Positions 47,763 through 57,952 of a DNA stretch of 64,000 bases are shown piece by piece. This DNA comes from Staphylococcus ratti. Its GTDB lineage: Bacteria > Bacillota > Bacilli > Staphylococcales > Staphylococcaceae. The DNA lies in contig NZ_CP086654.1 in the NCBI RefSeq assembly GCF_020883535.1, forward strand, positions 372,001 to 436,000. Direction: 5' to 3'. Positions within the stretch are counted from its first letter, which is position 1, and each line of letters begins with the position of its first letter. The notes beneath the pieces are model-generated. The model did no database searches. It had not been told where the DNA came from and saw nothing but the letters and a program-made list of their open reading frames with translations. A program made the position numbers and the translations under genes.

Positions 47763-49046
47763 ATGAATCAACAACGTCAGAAAAGAACAAAAGTCCGTTG
47801 GATGTTCGCAGGGATGTTTTTCTTAATTGGAGTTATTGCATATATGGATCGCGCAAATATTTCTTATATTGCGACGCCGATGATGGAGGACTTAGATTTA
47901 ACTAAAAAACAATTTTCATTACTTGCTACGTTCTTCTCACTTGGATATGCATTAATGCAAGTACCTTCAGGCTTTTTAGCTGAGAAATTTGGTCCTAAAA
48001 GAATGTTATCGATTGCATTGGTATGGTGGAGTGCTTTCACGATATTAACAGGAGTCGTTAAAAACCATGGTTTATTATTTGCAGTACGTTTCTTATTTGG
48101 AGTGGGGGAAGCACCGATGTATCCATCCAACGCTGTATTTAATACATTTTGGTTTAGTAAGGATGAAAAAGGGCGTGCATCAAGCGCATTACTAGCAGGG
48201 TCTTATTTTGGTCCTGTATTAGCACCATTTATTACAGTCGCAATTTATAATACATTTGGTTGGGAAGCTGTATTTTTTATTTTTGGTATTGTAGGCTTTT
48301 TAATTGCGATTCTTTGGGCGATTATTGCTAAAGATTTACCAGAACATCACAAAATGGTAAATGAGGCTGAAAAACTTTACATTATGGAAAATCGTGATGT
48401 TGTGGAAACGGAAAAATCTTCTGCACCGTGGGCACAATTTTTTGCAAGATTTAGTTTCTATGCTATTGCGGCACAATATTTTGTCGTACAGTTTGTTATC
48501 ACATTATTCTTAATTTGGTATCCTACATATCTCATTGAGACATATAAAATTGACACGTTCACAATGAGTAAATTAGCAGGTATTCCATGGTTATTAATGT
48601 TCGTTTTAATTATGGTTGGGGGAGCAATTTCTGATAAAATTTTAAGCACAGGAAAATCACGCTTTATTGCACGTGCAACAATTGCTATTTTTGGATTTAT
48701 CGTATTTGGTATTTCATTAGTATTTGCAGTAAATGCAGGTTCATTAGTAATGAATATCTTTTGGATGTCATTATGTTTAGCAGGTGTAGGGCTTTCAATG
48801 GTTATGAGTTGGGCATCAGCGACAGATATTGGGCGTAACTTCTCAGGTTCTGTATCTGGATGGATGAACCTTTGGGGAAATGTTGGAGCAATGACAAGCC
48901 CAATCGTTGCGGCTGTGTTAGCAGAAAGTATTGGTTGGAAACCTACTTTATTATCTATGTTAGTATTGGTCGTTGCAGCGATTGTTTTATGGTTCTTCGT
49001 TAAACCAGATCAACCATTAATTCGTGATGAAGCGGAAAAGGCATAA
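47763..49046 (+). CDS. MFS transporter, glucarate/hexuronate (ACS) type
   Basis: 427 residues, about 12 helices. Family signatures of the anion:cation symporter group: MDRANISYIATPMMEDLDL in helix 1, GYALMQVPSGFLAEKFGPKR, FLFGVGEAPMYPSN and the Trp-rich TFWFSKDEKGRAS. Relatives import glucarate, galactarate or hexuronates. ATG 47763 lies 6 nt after GAGGGGG; ATG 47742 overlaps it. The cre-like site in the promoter fits a sugar-acid importer. The CdaR-type regulator at 15726 is a possible activator (inference). Confidence 0.85.
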   Translation: MNQQRQKRTKVRWMFAGMFFLIGVIAYMDRANISYIATPMMEDLDLTKKQFSLLATFFSLGYALMQVPSGFLAEKFGPKRMLSIALVWWSAFTILTGVVKNHGLLFAVRFLFGVGEAPMYPSNAVFNTFWFSKDEKGRASSALLAGSYFGPVLAPFITVAIYNTFGWEAVFFIFGIVGFLIAILWAIIAKDLPEHHKMVNEAEKLYIMENRDVVETEKSSAPWAQFFARFSFYAIAAQYFVVQFVITLFLIWYPTYLIETYKIDTFTMSKLAGIPWLLMFVLIMVGGAISDKILSTGKSRFIARATIAIFGFIVFGISLVFAVNAGSLVMNIFWMSLCLAGVGLSMVMSWASATDIGRNFSGSVSGWMNLWGNVGAMTSPIVAAVLAESIGWKPTLLSMLVLVVAAIVLWFFVKPDQPLIRDEAEKA

Positions 49047-49049
49047 CAT

Positions 49050-49077
49050 AAAAAGACTGGCGGAAGCCAGTCTTTTT
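49050..49077 (+). terminator. terminator after ACS-type MFS gene
   Basis: AAAAGACTGGC, loop GGAA, GCCAGTCTTTT, with a T-run in the right arm. Confidence 0.88.
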
Positions 49078-49140
49078 GGTTTGTTTTCCAATTTAATATG
49101 GTAAAATATAACTAATTTAGTTTAGAAAGGCGTTTGAGAT

Positions 49141-49740
49141 ATGAAACCAATGTCACGTATTTTAATGCCATTAATCGGTGTTATATTAATTTTAGGTGGG
49201 TTGTATCTTGCTTTTCGTCCGCAGATTGATGCCTATTTTACGAAGCAAGAAAACAATAACAAAATTGAACAGTATCAAACGAAGCAGAAAAAAGAAGCAT
49301 CTCAAAAAGTTGAAATTCCTAAAGATAAATCTCAAGTTGCGGGTGTGCTCAGCATTCCATCTGTGGGGATTAAAGAACCTGTTTATCCGGGACCAGCTAC
49401 GCCTGAACAATTGAATCGTGGCGTGAGCTTTGCTGAGGCGAATGAATCATTGAATGATCAAAATATTGCTATTGCCGGTCATACAGATTATTCACTGAAC
49501 TATCAATTTACAAAGTTGCACAAAGCTAAAAAAGGTGATGAGGTCACTTTTAAAGTAGGCAAAGAAACACGAAAGTATAAGATTACATCGATTAAAGATG
49601 TAGATCCTTATGCAGTAGAAGTTTTAGATGAGATGAAAAAAGATAAAAAGCAGCTTACGTTAATTACGTGCGATGATTATGATGAAAAAACAGGAAAATG
49701 GTTGACGCGTAGTATTTATGTTGCTGAAGAAGTTGCTTAA
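49141..49740 (+). CDS. srtA: sortase A
   Basis: 199 residues, class A transpeptidase joining LPXTG proteins to lipid II. A signal anchor (residues 5-25) is followed by a sortase barrel. Catalytic His114 (IAGHT), Cys177 (TLITCDDY) and Arg190 (WLTRSIYVA) are present. It is the enzyme expected to anchor both LPETG proteins of this window. AAAGG precedes ATG 49141 at 10 nt. Monocistronic, flanked by terminators. Confidence 0.96.
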   Translation: MKPMSRILMPLIGVILILGGLYLAFRPQIDAYFTKQENNNKIEQYQTKQKKEASQKVEIPKDKSQVAGVLSIPSVGIKEPVYPGPATPEQLNRGVSFAEANESLNDQNIAIAGHTDYSLNYQFTKLHKAKKGDEVTFKVGKETRKYKITSIKDVDPYAVEVLDEMKKDKKQLTLITCDDYDEKTGKWLTRSIYVAEEVA

Positions 49741-49748
49741 TAACAATG

Positions 49749-49796
49749 AGCGATGCGGCTTGAACATGTTTATGTTCGTTGGCCCATCGCTTTTTT
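49749..49796 (+). terminator. terminator after srtA
   Basis: AGCGATG pairs with CATCGC(T), with inner GAACA/TGTTC, followed by TTTTTT. Confidence 0.8.
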
Positions 49797-49833
49797 GATT
49801 GTGCTATATTAAAGAAAAAAGGAGTGTGACATC

Positions 49834-50973
49834 ATGAAAAGGTTATTAATTGCCCCAGATTCTTTTAAAGAAAGTATGACGGCGATGGAAGCAGCGAAAG
49901 CAATTGAGCGTGGCTTTAAACGTGTCTTTAAGGATGAATGGACATATGTAAAGCTTCCGATGGCAGATGGTGGAGAGGGAACGATTCAATCCTTGCATGA
50001 TGCATTACATGGTAAGTGGCGGACAATTACAGTAACTGGGCCACTTGGCAATAAAGTTGAAGCTACATATAGTATAGCGAAGCAAGGCGAGCTTGCTATT
50101 ATCGAAATGGCAGAAGCTTCAGGTTTAGGTTTAGTAGCGTGTAAGGCGCGTAATCCTTTGTTAACGACGACATATGGAACAGGAGAATTGGTACGCGATG
50201 CTTTAGAACAAGGTGTGTCTCATATTATTTTAGGTATTGGTGGAAGCGCGACTAATGACGGTGGTGCTGGATGTATTCAAGCTTTAGGTGGTCGTTTGAA
50301 AGATAAAAGTGGGTGCGAGCTTCCTTTTGGCGGCGCAGCGCTTATTGATTTAGAGACGATAGATTTATCACAACGCGATGAACGTTTAAACACTGTCACA
50401 TTTGAAGTGGCGTGCGATGTGTCTAATCCGTTATTAGGTCTGCGCGGTGCAACAATGGTTTATGGTCCGCAAAAAGGCGCCACACCAGAGCACATATTAC
50501 AACTTGAAGCGGCACTACAGCGGTTCGCTTACGTAATTAAGAAAGATTTGAAAAAAGATGTAGCAAATGAACCGGGAGCTGGTGCTGCTGGCGGTCTAGG
50601 TGCAGGCTTACTCGCCGCATTGAATGTACAGTTACGTTCGGGCATCGATATTGTTTTAGAAACGACAAAGTTTAAGCAACATGCCTTGAACGCTGATTTA
50701 GTAATCACTGGTGAAGGTAAAATAGATGGCCAAACGATATATGGTAAAACCCCTATAGGCGTAGCTCAAGCAGCGAAGTTATACAAAAAAACTGTGATTG
50801 CAGTGGCGGGTATGTTAGGGGAAGGCCATGAAGCTGTGTATGAACACGGTATTGACGCAGTCTTTTCACTTGTACCTGGACCTAACAATTTAGAAGAAGC
50901 TTTAGAGAAGGGGCCAGAATATTTAGAGCAGTGGGCATTTAATTTAGCAAAAGTGTACGCTCATATGTCATAA
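49834..50973 (+). CDS. glxK: glycerate kinase (GarK/GlxK type)
   Basis: 379 residues. Phosphorylates D-glycerate to a phosphoglycerate. Family signatures: APDSFKESMTAMEAA, LPMADGGEGTIQ, GIGGSATNDGGAGCIQALGG, PGAGAAGGLGAGL and ITGEGKIDGQT. AAGGAGTG precedes ATG 49834. It joins glyoxylate or sugar-acid breakdown to glycolysis. Nearby GlcDF and the sugar-acid-type MFS gene fit that theme but are not in one operon. Confidence 0.93.
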   Translation: MKRLLIAPDSFKESMTAMEAAKAIERGFKRVFKDEWTYVKLPMADGGEGTIQSLHDALHGKWRTITVTGPLGNKVEATYSIAKQGELAIIEMAEASGLGLVACKARNPLLTTTYGTGELVRDALEQGVSHIILGIGGSATNDGGAGCIQALGGRLKDKSGCELPFGGAALIDLETIDLSQRDERLNTVTFEVACDVSNPLLGLRGATMVYGPQKGATPEHILQLEAALQRFAYVIKKDLKKDVANEPGAGAAGGLGAGLLAALNVQLRSGIDIVLETTKFKQHALNADLVITGEGKIDGQTIYGKTPIGVAQAAKLYKKTVIAVAGMLGEGHEAVYEHGIDAVFSLVPGPNNLEEALEKGPEYLEQWAFNLAKVYAHMS

Positions 50974-51099
50974 AACTGTCGGCGAGACGATGAGACAAGT
51001 ACGACTTAACTTCTTTGAAAAGGTTGATTGGACAAATGGAGTTAAGTAAAATAGACGAAATTATAGTGTTTGAAAACATGGACAAAAGGAGGAATATTG

Positions 51100-52170
51100 A
51101 TGGAAACAACAAAGGACAAGATTACTTTTCAAACATTTACATTTAATGTATTAAATGGGCTTGCGATTGCTATTGTAGCAGGATTAATTCCTAATGCAGT
51201 ACTCGGTGGGCTATTTAAATATTTGAGCACTTATTCGGATATTTTTAATACACTTTCTTACGTAGTAATGGGGATACAGTTCATGTTACCGATGATGGTC
51301 GGTGTACTTATAGCGATGCAATTTAAACTATCTGCTTTAGCTACTGTTGTCATAGGCGCAGCCTCTTATGTTGGTTCAGGTGCGGCCAAAGTGACTGAAG
51401 CGGGTTGGCAAATTGTTGGGATTGGTGATTTAATCAACACGATGATTACAGCAGCAATTGCAGTATTACTAGTTTTATGGCTAGAAGAGCGATTTGGAAG
51501 TTTGAAAATGATTTTACTTCCTATACTAGTCGGTGGTATTCCTGGATTAATAGGGGTTGTGACATTACCTTACGTGAGTAAAATTACGTTAGCCATTGGT
51601 GAATTGATTAATACTTTTACGACGTTACAACCGGTTATCATGTGTATTTTAATTGCAGTTTTATTTTCATTTATTATTGTTTCACCGGTGTCGACAATTG
51701 CAGTAGGGCTCGCTATTGGGATTTCTGGAATGGCAGCAGGCGCTGCAGCAGTCGGGGTTGCGACGACAGGTATTGTTTTGTTCATATGTACTTTGAAAGT
51801 GAATAAAATTGGCGTGCCCATCGCGATTTTATTAGGAGCGATGAAAATGATGATGACTAATGTGATTCGCTATCCGATTATGTTGTTGCCAATCGGCTTA
51901 ACTGCAGCATGTGCAGGTGCAGCGGGGAGTATTATCGGTGTGATAGGAACGAAAGAAACAGCAGGTTTTGGGCTTGTCGGTTTAGTGGGGCCCATTAAAG
52001 CGATTGAGATGCTTGAAGGTTCCGTTGCAATGAATATCTTTTTAGTCGCACTTGTATTTGTTATCATTCCTGGCGTTGTTGGATTTATTCTTAACTTTTT
52101 GTTTACGAAAGTATTCAAACTGTATTCTAATGAGATTTATCGTTTTTTAGCGGCAGAAGCGTCCAAATAA
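51100..52170 (+). CDS. PfoR-like PTS EIIC-type membrane protein
   Basis: 356 residues, about 9-10 transmembrane segments. FNVLNGLAIAIVAGLIPNAVLGGL at the N-terminus and Gly/Ala-rich segments match the family annotated as PfoR, named after a supposed regulator of perfringolysin O and now classed with PTS IIC-like proteins. I recall that in Staphylococcus aureus it sits near sdaA genes. No phosphorylation Cys or His of EIIA/EIIB is present. AAAGGAGG precedes ATG 51100. Transport substrate unknown. Confidence 0.8.
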   Translation: METTKDKITFQTFTFNVLNGLAIAIVAGLIPNAVLGGLFKYLSTYSDIFNTLSYVVMGIQFMLPMMVGVLIAMQFKLSALATVVIGAASYVGSGAAKVTEAGWQIVGIGDLINTMITAAIAVLLVLWLEERFGSLKMILLPILVGGIPGLIGVVTLPYVSKITLAIGELINTFTTLQPVIMCILIAVLFSFIIVSPVSTIAVGLAIGISGMAAGAAAVGVATTGIVLFICTLKVNKIGVPIAILLGAMKMMMTNVIRYPIMLLPIGLTAACAGAAGSIIGVIGTKETAGFGLVGLVGPIKAIEMLEGSVAMNIFLVALVFVIIPGVVGFILNFLFTKVFKLYSNEIYRFLAAEASK

Positions 52171-52199
52171 AAAGTCCTCATATTGTGAATAATAGCATT

Positions 52200-52235
52200 A
52201 AAAAACCCGGAACCATTGAACTATGCTTCCGGGTT
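52200..52235 (-). terminator. terminator of pflBA
   Basis: AACCCGGAA (52204-52212) pairs with TTCCGGGTT (52227-52235); on the minus strand TTTTTTAATG follows. It may also end the PfoR-like transcript. Confidence 0.75.
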
Positions 52236-52335
52236 ACTCATTAAAGGAGTGATGTTAGTATTTACAATATTTTGTGTACGTTAACTAGGGGGTGGGGTGG
52301 AATCCTAGTTAATGTTTTGGTATGAGACCAAGAAA

Positions 52336-53100
52336 TCAATGAACCAACGATTTCTGTTTGGCTCTTCCTTTGAACTGAATAAGATCATAGGCTTTTTGAA
52401 CGTCTTCATCTGAAGGAGGCTCAACAGATGAAAGCTGATAAGGTACGCCGAGTGCTTGCCATTTGTGTACACCAAGTTCGTGGTAAGGTAGTATTTCAAA
52501 CTTTTCGACGTTATCAAGTGAATTAATAAATTCACCAAGTGTACGCAAGTCTTCGGGGGCGTCTGTCAGACCTGGTACGAGCACATGACGTATCCAAATC
52601 GGTTGTTTTTTCTCATTCAAATATTGAATGTATTTCAATATTGCTTCATTAGACTTTCCAGTTAAATGCCGGTGCTTCTCATCATTGATATGTTTAATAT
52701 CAACCATGAATAAATCAGTATGTTGGCGTAACAATTCAAAGTGTTTTTTAAATGCTTCTGTCTCATTGGCACACCCTAAGGAAGTGTCTATACACGTGTG
52801 AATACCATGAGCATGGCATTGCTTAAACAATTCTGTTATAAACGGCATTTGAAGTAGGGGTTCTCCACCGCTTACCGTTACACCACCACCGGAACTTTGA
52901 AAGTAGGGTAGATAAGGCGTGATCTCATGAATCAGTTCATCTGCTGATGCTTTTCTTGAGGGAGTGTTCACTTTCCACGTATCTGGATTATGACAATATA
53001 AGCAGCGCAGCAAACAGCCTTGTAAGAATAGGATATATCGCAGGCCGGGACCATCGACCGTTCCTAAGCTTTCTACTGAATGAATATGACCTTGTATCAT
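52336..53100 (-). CDS. pflA: pyruvate formate-lyase activating enzyme
   Basis: 254 residues. Radical SAM enzyme that generates the glycyl radical on PflB. The CxxxCxxC cluster motif is [22 protein letters not shown] binds SAM. N-terminal [22 protein letters not shown] is typical. GGGGAG precedes ATG 53100. Second gene of pflBA, 50 nt after pflB. Confidence 0.95.
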   Translation of the reverse strand: MIQGHIHSVESLGTVDGPGLRYILFLQGCLLRCLYCHNPDTWKVNTPSRKASADELIHEITPYLPYFQSSGGGVTVSGGEPLLQMPFITELFKQCHAHGIHTCIDTSLGCANETEAFKKHFELLRQHTDLFMVDIKHINDEKHRHLTGKSNEAILKYIQYLNEKKQPIWIRHVLVPGLTDAPEDLRTLGEFINSLDNVEKFEILPYHELGVHKWQALGVPYQLSSVEPPSDEDVQKAYDLIQFKGRAKQKSLVH

Positions 53101-53150
53101 TGTTATCTCCCCATCTTTTCAAAATCGTTAAGTGACTTTAGTAATTTTTT

Positions 53151-55400
53151 TTACATAGACTCGTGGAATGTTCTTGAAATGACATCAAGTTGTTGTTCAC
53201 GTGTCAGTTTAATAAAGTTAACCGCATAACCTGAAACACGTACCGTTAATTGAGGATACTCCTCAGGGTGTTCCATTGCATCAAGTAATGTTTCTCGATT
53301 AAAGACATTAATATTTAAGTGATGTCCATGTTGCATCGCATAACCATCTAAAATGCTAACTAAGTTTTGTTGTTGTGTGTCGTCTTCTTTACCAAGTGAT
53401 TTAGGTACAATGCTGAATGTGTTTGAAATACCATCTTTACAGCAATCGTATGGTAATTTTGCAACAGATGATAATGAAGCTAATGCACCGTGTTCGTCAC
53501 GTCCATGCATTGGGTTAGCGCCTGGTGCAAAAGGTTCTCCGGCTTTACGGCCATCAGGCGTATTACCTGTCTTTTTACCATAAACAACATTAGAAGTAAT
53601 CGTAAGCACACTCATTGTATGTTCAGAATCACGGTATGTTTTGTGTTTACGTAATTTTTTCATAAAGCTTTCTACAAGTTGTACTGCAATATCATCTACA
53701 CGAGCATCATTGTTACCGTATTTAGGGTATTCTCCACTTGTTTCAAAGTCGACAACTAATCCATTTTCATCGCGAATCGTACGTACAGTACCGTATTTAA
53801 TCGCTGATAATGAATCTGCCGCAACAGAAAGACCAGCAATACCAGTTGCCATTGTGCGGTGAACATCTGTATCATGTAATGCCATTTCGATACGTTCGTA
53901 ACTGTATTTGTCATGCATGTAATGAATAACGTTAAGTGAATTGATATATACGCCAGCTAACCATTCCATCATTGCATCAAAACGTGCATAAACAGTGTCG
54001 TAATCTAAAATTTCATCTTCAATTGCTTTGAAGTTTGGTGCGACTTGTACGCCTGACTTTTCATCTTTACCACCGTTAATAGCATAAAGTAAAGTTTTAG
54101 CAAGGTTAGCACGTGCACCGAAGAATTGCATTTGTTTACCAATTCTCATTGCAGAAACACAACATGCGATACCATAGTCATCCCCATAGCTTTCGCGCAT
54201 CAGATCATCATTTTCGTATTGAATCGAACTTGTTTTAATACTCATTTTAGTACAATATTTTTTAAAGTTTTCTGGTAAACGTGTAGACCAAAGTACTGTT
54301 AAGTTAGGCTCAGGTGCAGGTCCAAGGTTATCTAATGAGTGTAAGAAACGGAAAGAGTTTTTCGTTACCATTGCTCTACCGTCTAAACCAACGCCACCGA
54401 TAGATTCAGTTACCCAAGTTGGATCTCCAGAGAACAATTCATTGTAGTCTGGTGTACGTGCGAATTTAACAAGGCGTAACTTCATGATGAAGTGGTCGAT
54501 AATTTCTTGTACTTCTGACTCTGTAATTGTGCCATTGTCTAAATCACGTTGTGCATAAATGTCTAGGAAAGTAGATGTACGTCCAAGACTCATAGCTGCA
54601 CCATTTTGTTCTTTAATTGCAGCCAGGTATGCAAGGTAAAGCCATTGAACAGCTTCTTTAAAGTTTTCTGCTGGGCGACTCAAATCAAATCCGTAAGTTT
54701 CACCTAATTGTTTGAGTTCTTTTAATGAACGGTATTGCTCAGATAATTCTTCACGTAAACGAATAATATCTTCTGACATCGTTGTAGAAAGGTTTTCGAA
54801 ATCTTTTTGTTTTTCAGCCATTAAAAAGTCTACACCGTATAAAGCGACACGGCGATAGTCACCAATAATACGACCACGACCGTATGCGTCAGGTAAACCT
54901 GTAATAATCCCTGCTTTACGACAAGCTAACATTTCTTTTGAATAGGCATCAAAAACCCCTTGGTTATGAGTCTTACGATAATCTGTGAAAATACGTTCTG
55001 TTTCTTTATCTAACTCATAGCCATATGCTTCACATGCAGCTTTAGCCATGCGAATACCGCCAAAAGGTTGCATGGAACGTTTAAAAGGTTTTTCAGTTTG
55101 AACGCCTACAATCTTTTCAAGTGTTTCGTTTAAATAACCTGCGTCATGAGAGGTAATACTAGATGGGATTTTCGTGTCCATATCCCACATACCACCGCGT
55201 TCACGCTCTTCTTTAGAAAGGGCCATGACTTGATCCCAGAGTTGTAATGTAGCGTCTGTTGGACCTTCTAAAAACGAATCATCTCCCGTATATCCAGTGA
55301 AGTTTAATTGAATAAAATCACGGACATCAACGCGATGTGACCAAAGTCCAGTTTTAAAGTCTTTCCAAGCATTTTGTTGTGTTTTAGCTTCATGAATCAT
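53151..55400 (-). CDS. pflB: formate C-acetyltransferase (pyruvate formate-lyase)
   Basis: 749 residues. Anaerobic cleavage of pyruvate to acetyl-CoA and formate. The catalytic Cys-Cys is in [12 protein letters not shown] and the radical glycine in RVSGYAVNF near the C-terminus. ATG 55400 follows GGAGG by 7 nt; the 42-codon extension to 55526 covers the promoter and is not used. Preceded by a promoter with redox- and carbon-type sites. Confidence 0.96.
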   Translation of the reverse strand: MIHEAKTQQNAWKDFKTGLWSHRVDVRDFIQLNFTGYTGDDSFLEGPTDATLQLWDQVMALSKEERERGGMWDMDTKIPSSITSHDAGYLNETLEKIVGVQTEKPFKRSMQPFGGIRMAKAACEAYGYELDKETERIFTDYRKTHNQGVFDAYSKEMLACRKAGIITGLPDAYGRGRIIGDYRRVALYGVDFLMAEKQKDFENLSTTMSEDIIRLREELSEQYRSLKELKQLGETYGFDLSRPAENFKEAVQWLYLAYLAAIKEQNGAAMSLGRTSTFLDIYAQRDLDNGTITESEVQEIIDHFIMKLRLVKFARTPDYNELFSGDPTWVTESIGGVGLDGRAMVTKNSFRFLHSLDNLGPAPEPNLTVLWSTRLPENFKKYCTKMSIKTSSIQYENDDLMRESYGDDYGIACCVSAMRIGKQMQFFGARANLAKTLLYAINGGKDEKSGVQVAPNFKAIEDEILDYDTVYARFDAMMEWLAGVYINSLNVIHYMHDKYSYERIEMALHDTDVHRTMATGIAGLSVAADSLSAIKYGTVRTIRDENGLVVDFETSGEYPKYGNNDARVDDIAVQLVESFMKKLRKHKTYRDSEHTMSVLTITSNVVYGKKTGNTPDGRKAGEPFAPGANPMHGRDEHGALASLSSVAKLPYDCCKDGISNTFSIVPKSLGKEDDTQQQNLVSILDGYAMQHGHHLNINVFNRETLLDAMEHPEEYPQLTVRVSGYAVNFIKLTREQQLDVISRTFHESM

Positions 55401-55433
55401 GCTCAAACCTCCATTGTTCATCATTTCACAATC

Positions 55434-55484
55434 AGTATACCAACTCATGTGAAAAATATCACGTTTAAATTGAAAGCGTTTGCG
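55434..55484 (-). promoter_or_regulatory. pflB: pflB promoter with Rex/ArcR-like palindrome and cre-like site
   Basis: Minus-strand GTGATA (55457-55462), a 17-nt spacer and TATACT (55434-55439) with an extended TGG. GTGA-N6-TCAC at 55449-55462, within ATGTGAAAAATATCACGT, overlaps the -35 and spacer. It fits Rex (TTGTGAAW4TTCACAA, 14 of 18) or a CRP/FNR-type site such as that of ArcR. TGAAAGCGTTTGCG (55471-55484) is cre-like (13 of 14). Confidence 0.65.
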
Positions 55485-55986
55485 CATTGTCATTATTTGT
55501 ATATATTTTGTATATAAAACTGCCACAAATATTTTAAAAAATAAAATTGGTGTTTTCGCATAGAGAGAATACTATATTAAGAAAAAATAGCTGTGAAAAA
55601 TGTCGTGTGAAGCGTTGCAGATATTATTTAAAGAGGATGTATATAAAGAGGTAAGCATTTTAGAGAAAAATGAAAAGAAACGATTTCTATTATTAAATGA
55701 AGTTAAAACATAAATTAAAGCAATTTGTCTTTTTGAGAAGGACAAAATGACATAGTATATGTTTATAAATAGCTATTTTACATTATTTTAAACTCTATTT
55801 GAATTATCTATTTTTATGATGGATATGACCGTCTAAAAACAACAAGTATAAAAAATTTTAATCCGGTTTCTTTAATGCGTTAAACAACTTTAAATCCCTT
55901 GATATGAGTGGGTTAGATATATGTTGAAGCATATTAATAAATGACTATTATTCCTAATGAATTATGCCCTACCACGCATATTGTTA
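55485..55986. other. intergenic region between pflB and oppA
   Basis: About 500 bp, very AT-rich. It holds the unproven 37-codon frame at 55600-55713 and a weak hairpin near 55730-55755 (TTTGTCTT/AAGGACAAA) without a clear U-tract. I see nothing else supportable. Confidence 0.4.
55600..55713 (+). CDS. possible small ORF or gene remnant, 37 residues
   Basis: ATG 55600 opens a frame MSCEALQILFKEDVYKEVSI...LLNEVKT with a charged, helix-like composition that looks coding. There is no ribosome binding site and no recognised homologue, so it may be the remnant of a gene or chance. Confidence 0.2.
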   Translation: MSCEALQILFKEDVYKEVSILEKNEKKRFLLLNEVKT

Positions 55987-56013
55987 TTGACAAAATTGTC
56001 TGACAAATACAAT
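55987..56013 (+). promoter_or_regulatory. oppA: oppA promoter region with CodY-like box
   Basis: AATTGTCTGACAAAT at 55994-56008 matches the CodY box AATTTTCWGAAAATT at 12 of 15 positions. It lies between TTGACA (55987-55992) and TACAAT (56008-56013); the 15-nt spacer is short, so the exact -10 is uncertain. Confidence 0.55.
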
Positions 56014-56057
56014 AATTAAACTTAACACTACTTACTATGAATGAAGGGGGAACGCGA

Positions 56058-57779
56058 ATGAAAGCGAAGTGGAATTTTTTAATCGTGCTTATAGCATGTG
56101 TTGCGCTAGTGTTAAGTGCATGTGGTAAAGGGGATACAGGGGCATCTGGAGAGAAGAAAAGTAAAACTGAAACGAGTGACGCGAAAGGTGGCACACTAAA
56201 TGTAGGGATTGCCGAACCACCCGAGGGGAATTTTCAATCCATTTTTGCAGGTTCTACAGGTGACTCAAGTGTGATTTCATACTTTAATGACGGTCTCGTA
56301 GATTATGATGATGAATTGAACATTAAGCCGGAGATTTTATCGTGGGAGCAAAAAAAAGGTGACGACCTTACATATACATTTAAGGTGAAAAAAGATATTA
56401 AATGGCAAGATGGCAATGATTTTACGATTAACGACTGGATTTTCACGTTAGAAACGTTAGCAGACCCTGATTATGACGGACCGCGTTATAACGGTGTTGA
56501 AGTGATTGAAGGAGCGGAAGCTAAGCGTAAAGGCCAAGCAGACAATGTGTCAGGAATCAAAAAAATTGATGACTATACAGCAGAAATTAAATTTAAAGAG
56601 CATAAAGCGAATAATTTATTAGAAATTTGGACAGGGGCACCATTAAGCGAAAAGATTTTCAAAAACATCCCAGTGAAAGATATGGCTAAATCACCAGAAG
56701 TACGTAAAACACCTATTGGTATTGGGCCATACAAAGTTAAAAAGATTGTGGATGGTGAATCCGTTGAATTAGAGAAATTTAAAGATTATTGGCAAGGAGA
56801 GCCAAATCTAGATAAAGTGAATCTTCGTGTAATTGAACAAACATCTATGACACAAGCATTAGAAAATGGCGAGATTGATATGGCAAGTATTACACCACCG
56901 ATTGCTAAAGAAATTAAAGATAATGGTTCTGAAGGTGTTCAGTTACTTGAATCGCCATCGACAGCTTATGCGATTATCGGCTTTGTTTTAAACGATTACG
57001 ATAAAAAAGCTCAAACTATAGGTAAAGAACGTCCGAAATATCAAAATAAAAAATTGCGTCAAGCAATGGCACATGCGATTAATCGAAAAGAGTGGATTGA
57101 TGCCTTTTATTATGGTTACGGTAAACCATTAAATGGTTTAATCCCATCGGCACATTGGAGTGGTGCAAAAGAAGGGGATGTTCCTGAGTATCCATATGAC
57201 GTTGACAAAGCGAAAAAGCTTTTAGATGAAGCAGGCTACAAAGATAAAGACGGCGATGGCTGGCGTGAAGATCCGAAAGGTAAACCATTTGTAGTGAACT
57301 TAAAACATTATGCAGGGTCAAATCCAACATTTGAACCAAGAACGGCGGCTATTAAAGGGTATTGGGAAAAAGTAGGCTTAAAAACAAAAACAGAAATGGT
57401 TGAATTTGGCAAATTCGGACAAGATTTAGAAAATGCTTCAGATGACATGGAAGCGTATTTTAGAACTTGGGTCCAAGGTGCTGACCCAGATCCGTCAGGT
57501 TTATATAAATCCACAGCACTATGGAATGAATCTCGATACAACAATCCTAAATCTGACAAACTCTTAAAAGAAGCATTAGATACAAAAGTTGTTGGAGACG
57601 ATCAGGATAAGCGTAAAGCTAAGTATTTAGAATGGCAAAAAATAATGGCTGAAGACGTTCCAGTTATTCCGATTACAGAATTAGAAGATGTAACAGCTGT
57701 GAGTGACAAAGTGAAAAACTTTGAAGTATCAATTAAAGGTACGAATCCGATTTATGAGTGGACAGTTGAAAAAGATTAA
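56058..57779 (+). CDS. oppA: oligopeptide ABC transporter substrate-binding lipoprotein
   Basis: 573 residues. Signal peptide with lipobox LSAC, lipidated Cys at residue 22. SBP_bac_5 family: TYTFKVKKDIKWQDG, FTINDWIFTLETLADPDY, GIGPYKV, RQAMAHAINRKEW and LIPSAHW. Captures peptides outside the membrane for OppBCDF. ATG 56058 lies 7 nt after AAGGGGG; ATG 56037 overlaps that site. First gene of oppADFBC; a hairpin follows before oppD. The gene order equals the A-D-F-B-C arrangement I recall for the Opp4 system of Staphylococcus aureus. Confidence 0.93.
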   Translation: MKAKWNFLIVLIACVALVLSACGKGDTGASGEKKSKTETSDAKGGTLNVGIAEPPEGNFQSIFAGSTGDSSVISYFNDGLVDYDDELNIKPEILSWEQKKGDDLTYTFKVKKDIKWQDGNDFTINDWIFTLETLADPDYDGPRYNGVEVIEGAEAKRKGQADNVSGIKKIDDYTAEIKFKEHKANNLLEIWTGAPLSEKIFKNIPVKDMAKSPEVRKTPIGIGPYKVKKIVDGESVELEKFKDYWQGEPNLDKVNLRVIEQTSMTQALENGEIDMASITPPIAKEIKDNGSEGVQLLESPSTAYAIIGFVLNDYDKKAQTIGKERPKYQNKKLRQAMAHAINRKEWIDAFYYGYGKPLNGLIPSAHWSGAKEGDVPEYPYDVDKAKKLLDEAGYKDKDGDGWREDPKGKPFVVNLKHYAGSNPTFEPRTAAIKGYWEKVGLKTKTEMVEFGKFGQDLENASDDMEAYFRTWVQGADPDPSGLYKSTALWNESRYNNPKSDKLLKEALDTKVVGDDQDKRKAKYLEWQKIMAEDVPVIPITELEDVTAVSDKVKNFEVSIKGTNPIYEWTVEKD

Positions 57780-57798
57780 GAAATAACAAGTATGCAAC

Positions 57799-57828
57799 GG
57801 GGCAAGGACATCATCATGTTCTCGCCCC
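57799..57828 (+). terminator. intra-operon hairpin between oppA and oppD
   Basis: GGGGCAAGGACAT pairs with ATGTTCTCGCCCC with two mismatches and a 4-nt loop. No strong U-tract. It probably lowers read-through or protects oppA mRNA, giving more binding protein than transporter. Confidence 0.5.
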
Positions 57829-57952
57829 TAAATCATACAATTGGGCATAAAAGTAGTAGTTCAAATGCACGTTATGAGTTACATCCGATTCGTATAGGCG
57901 AATTAATAGCAAAACGCAATACTATTTAAAACTTGAATAAGGGGGGCTAATG

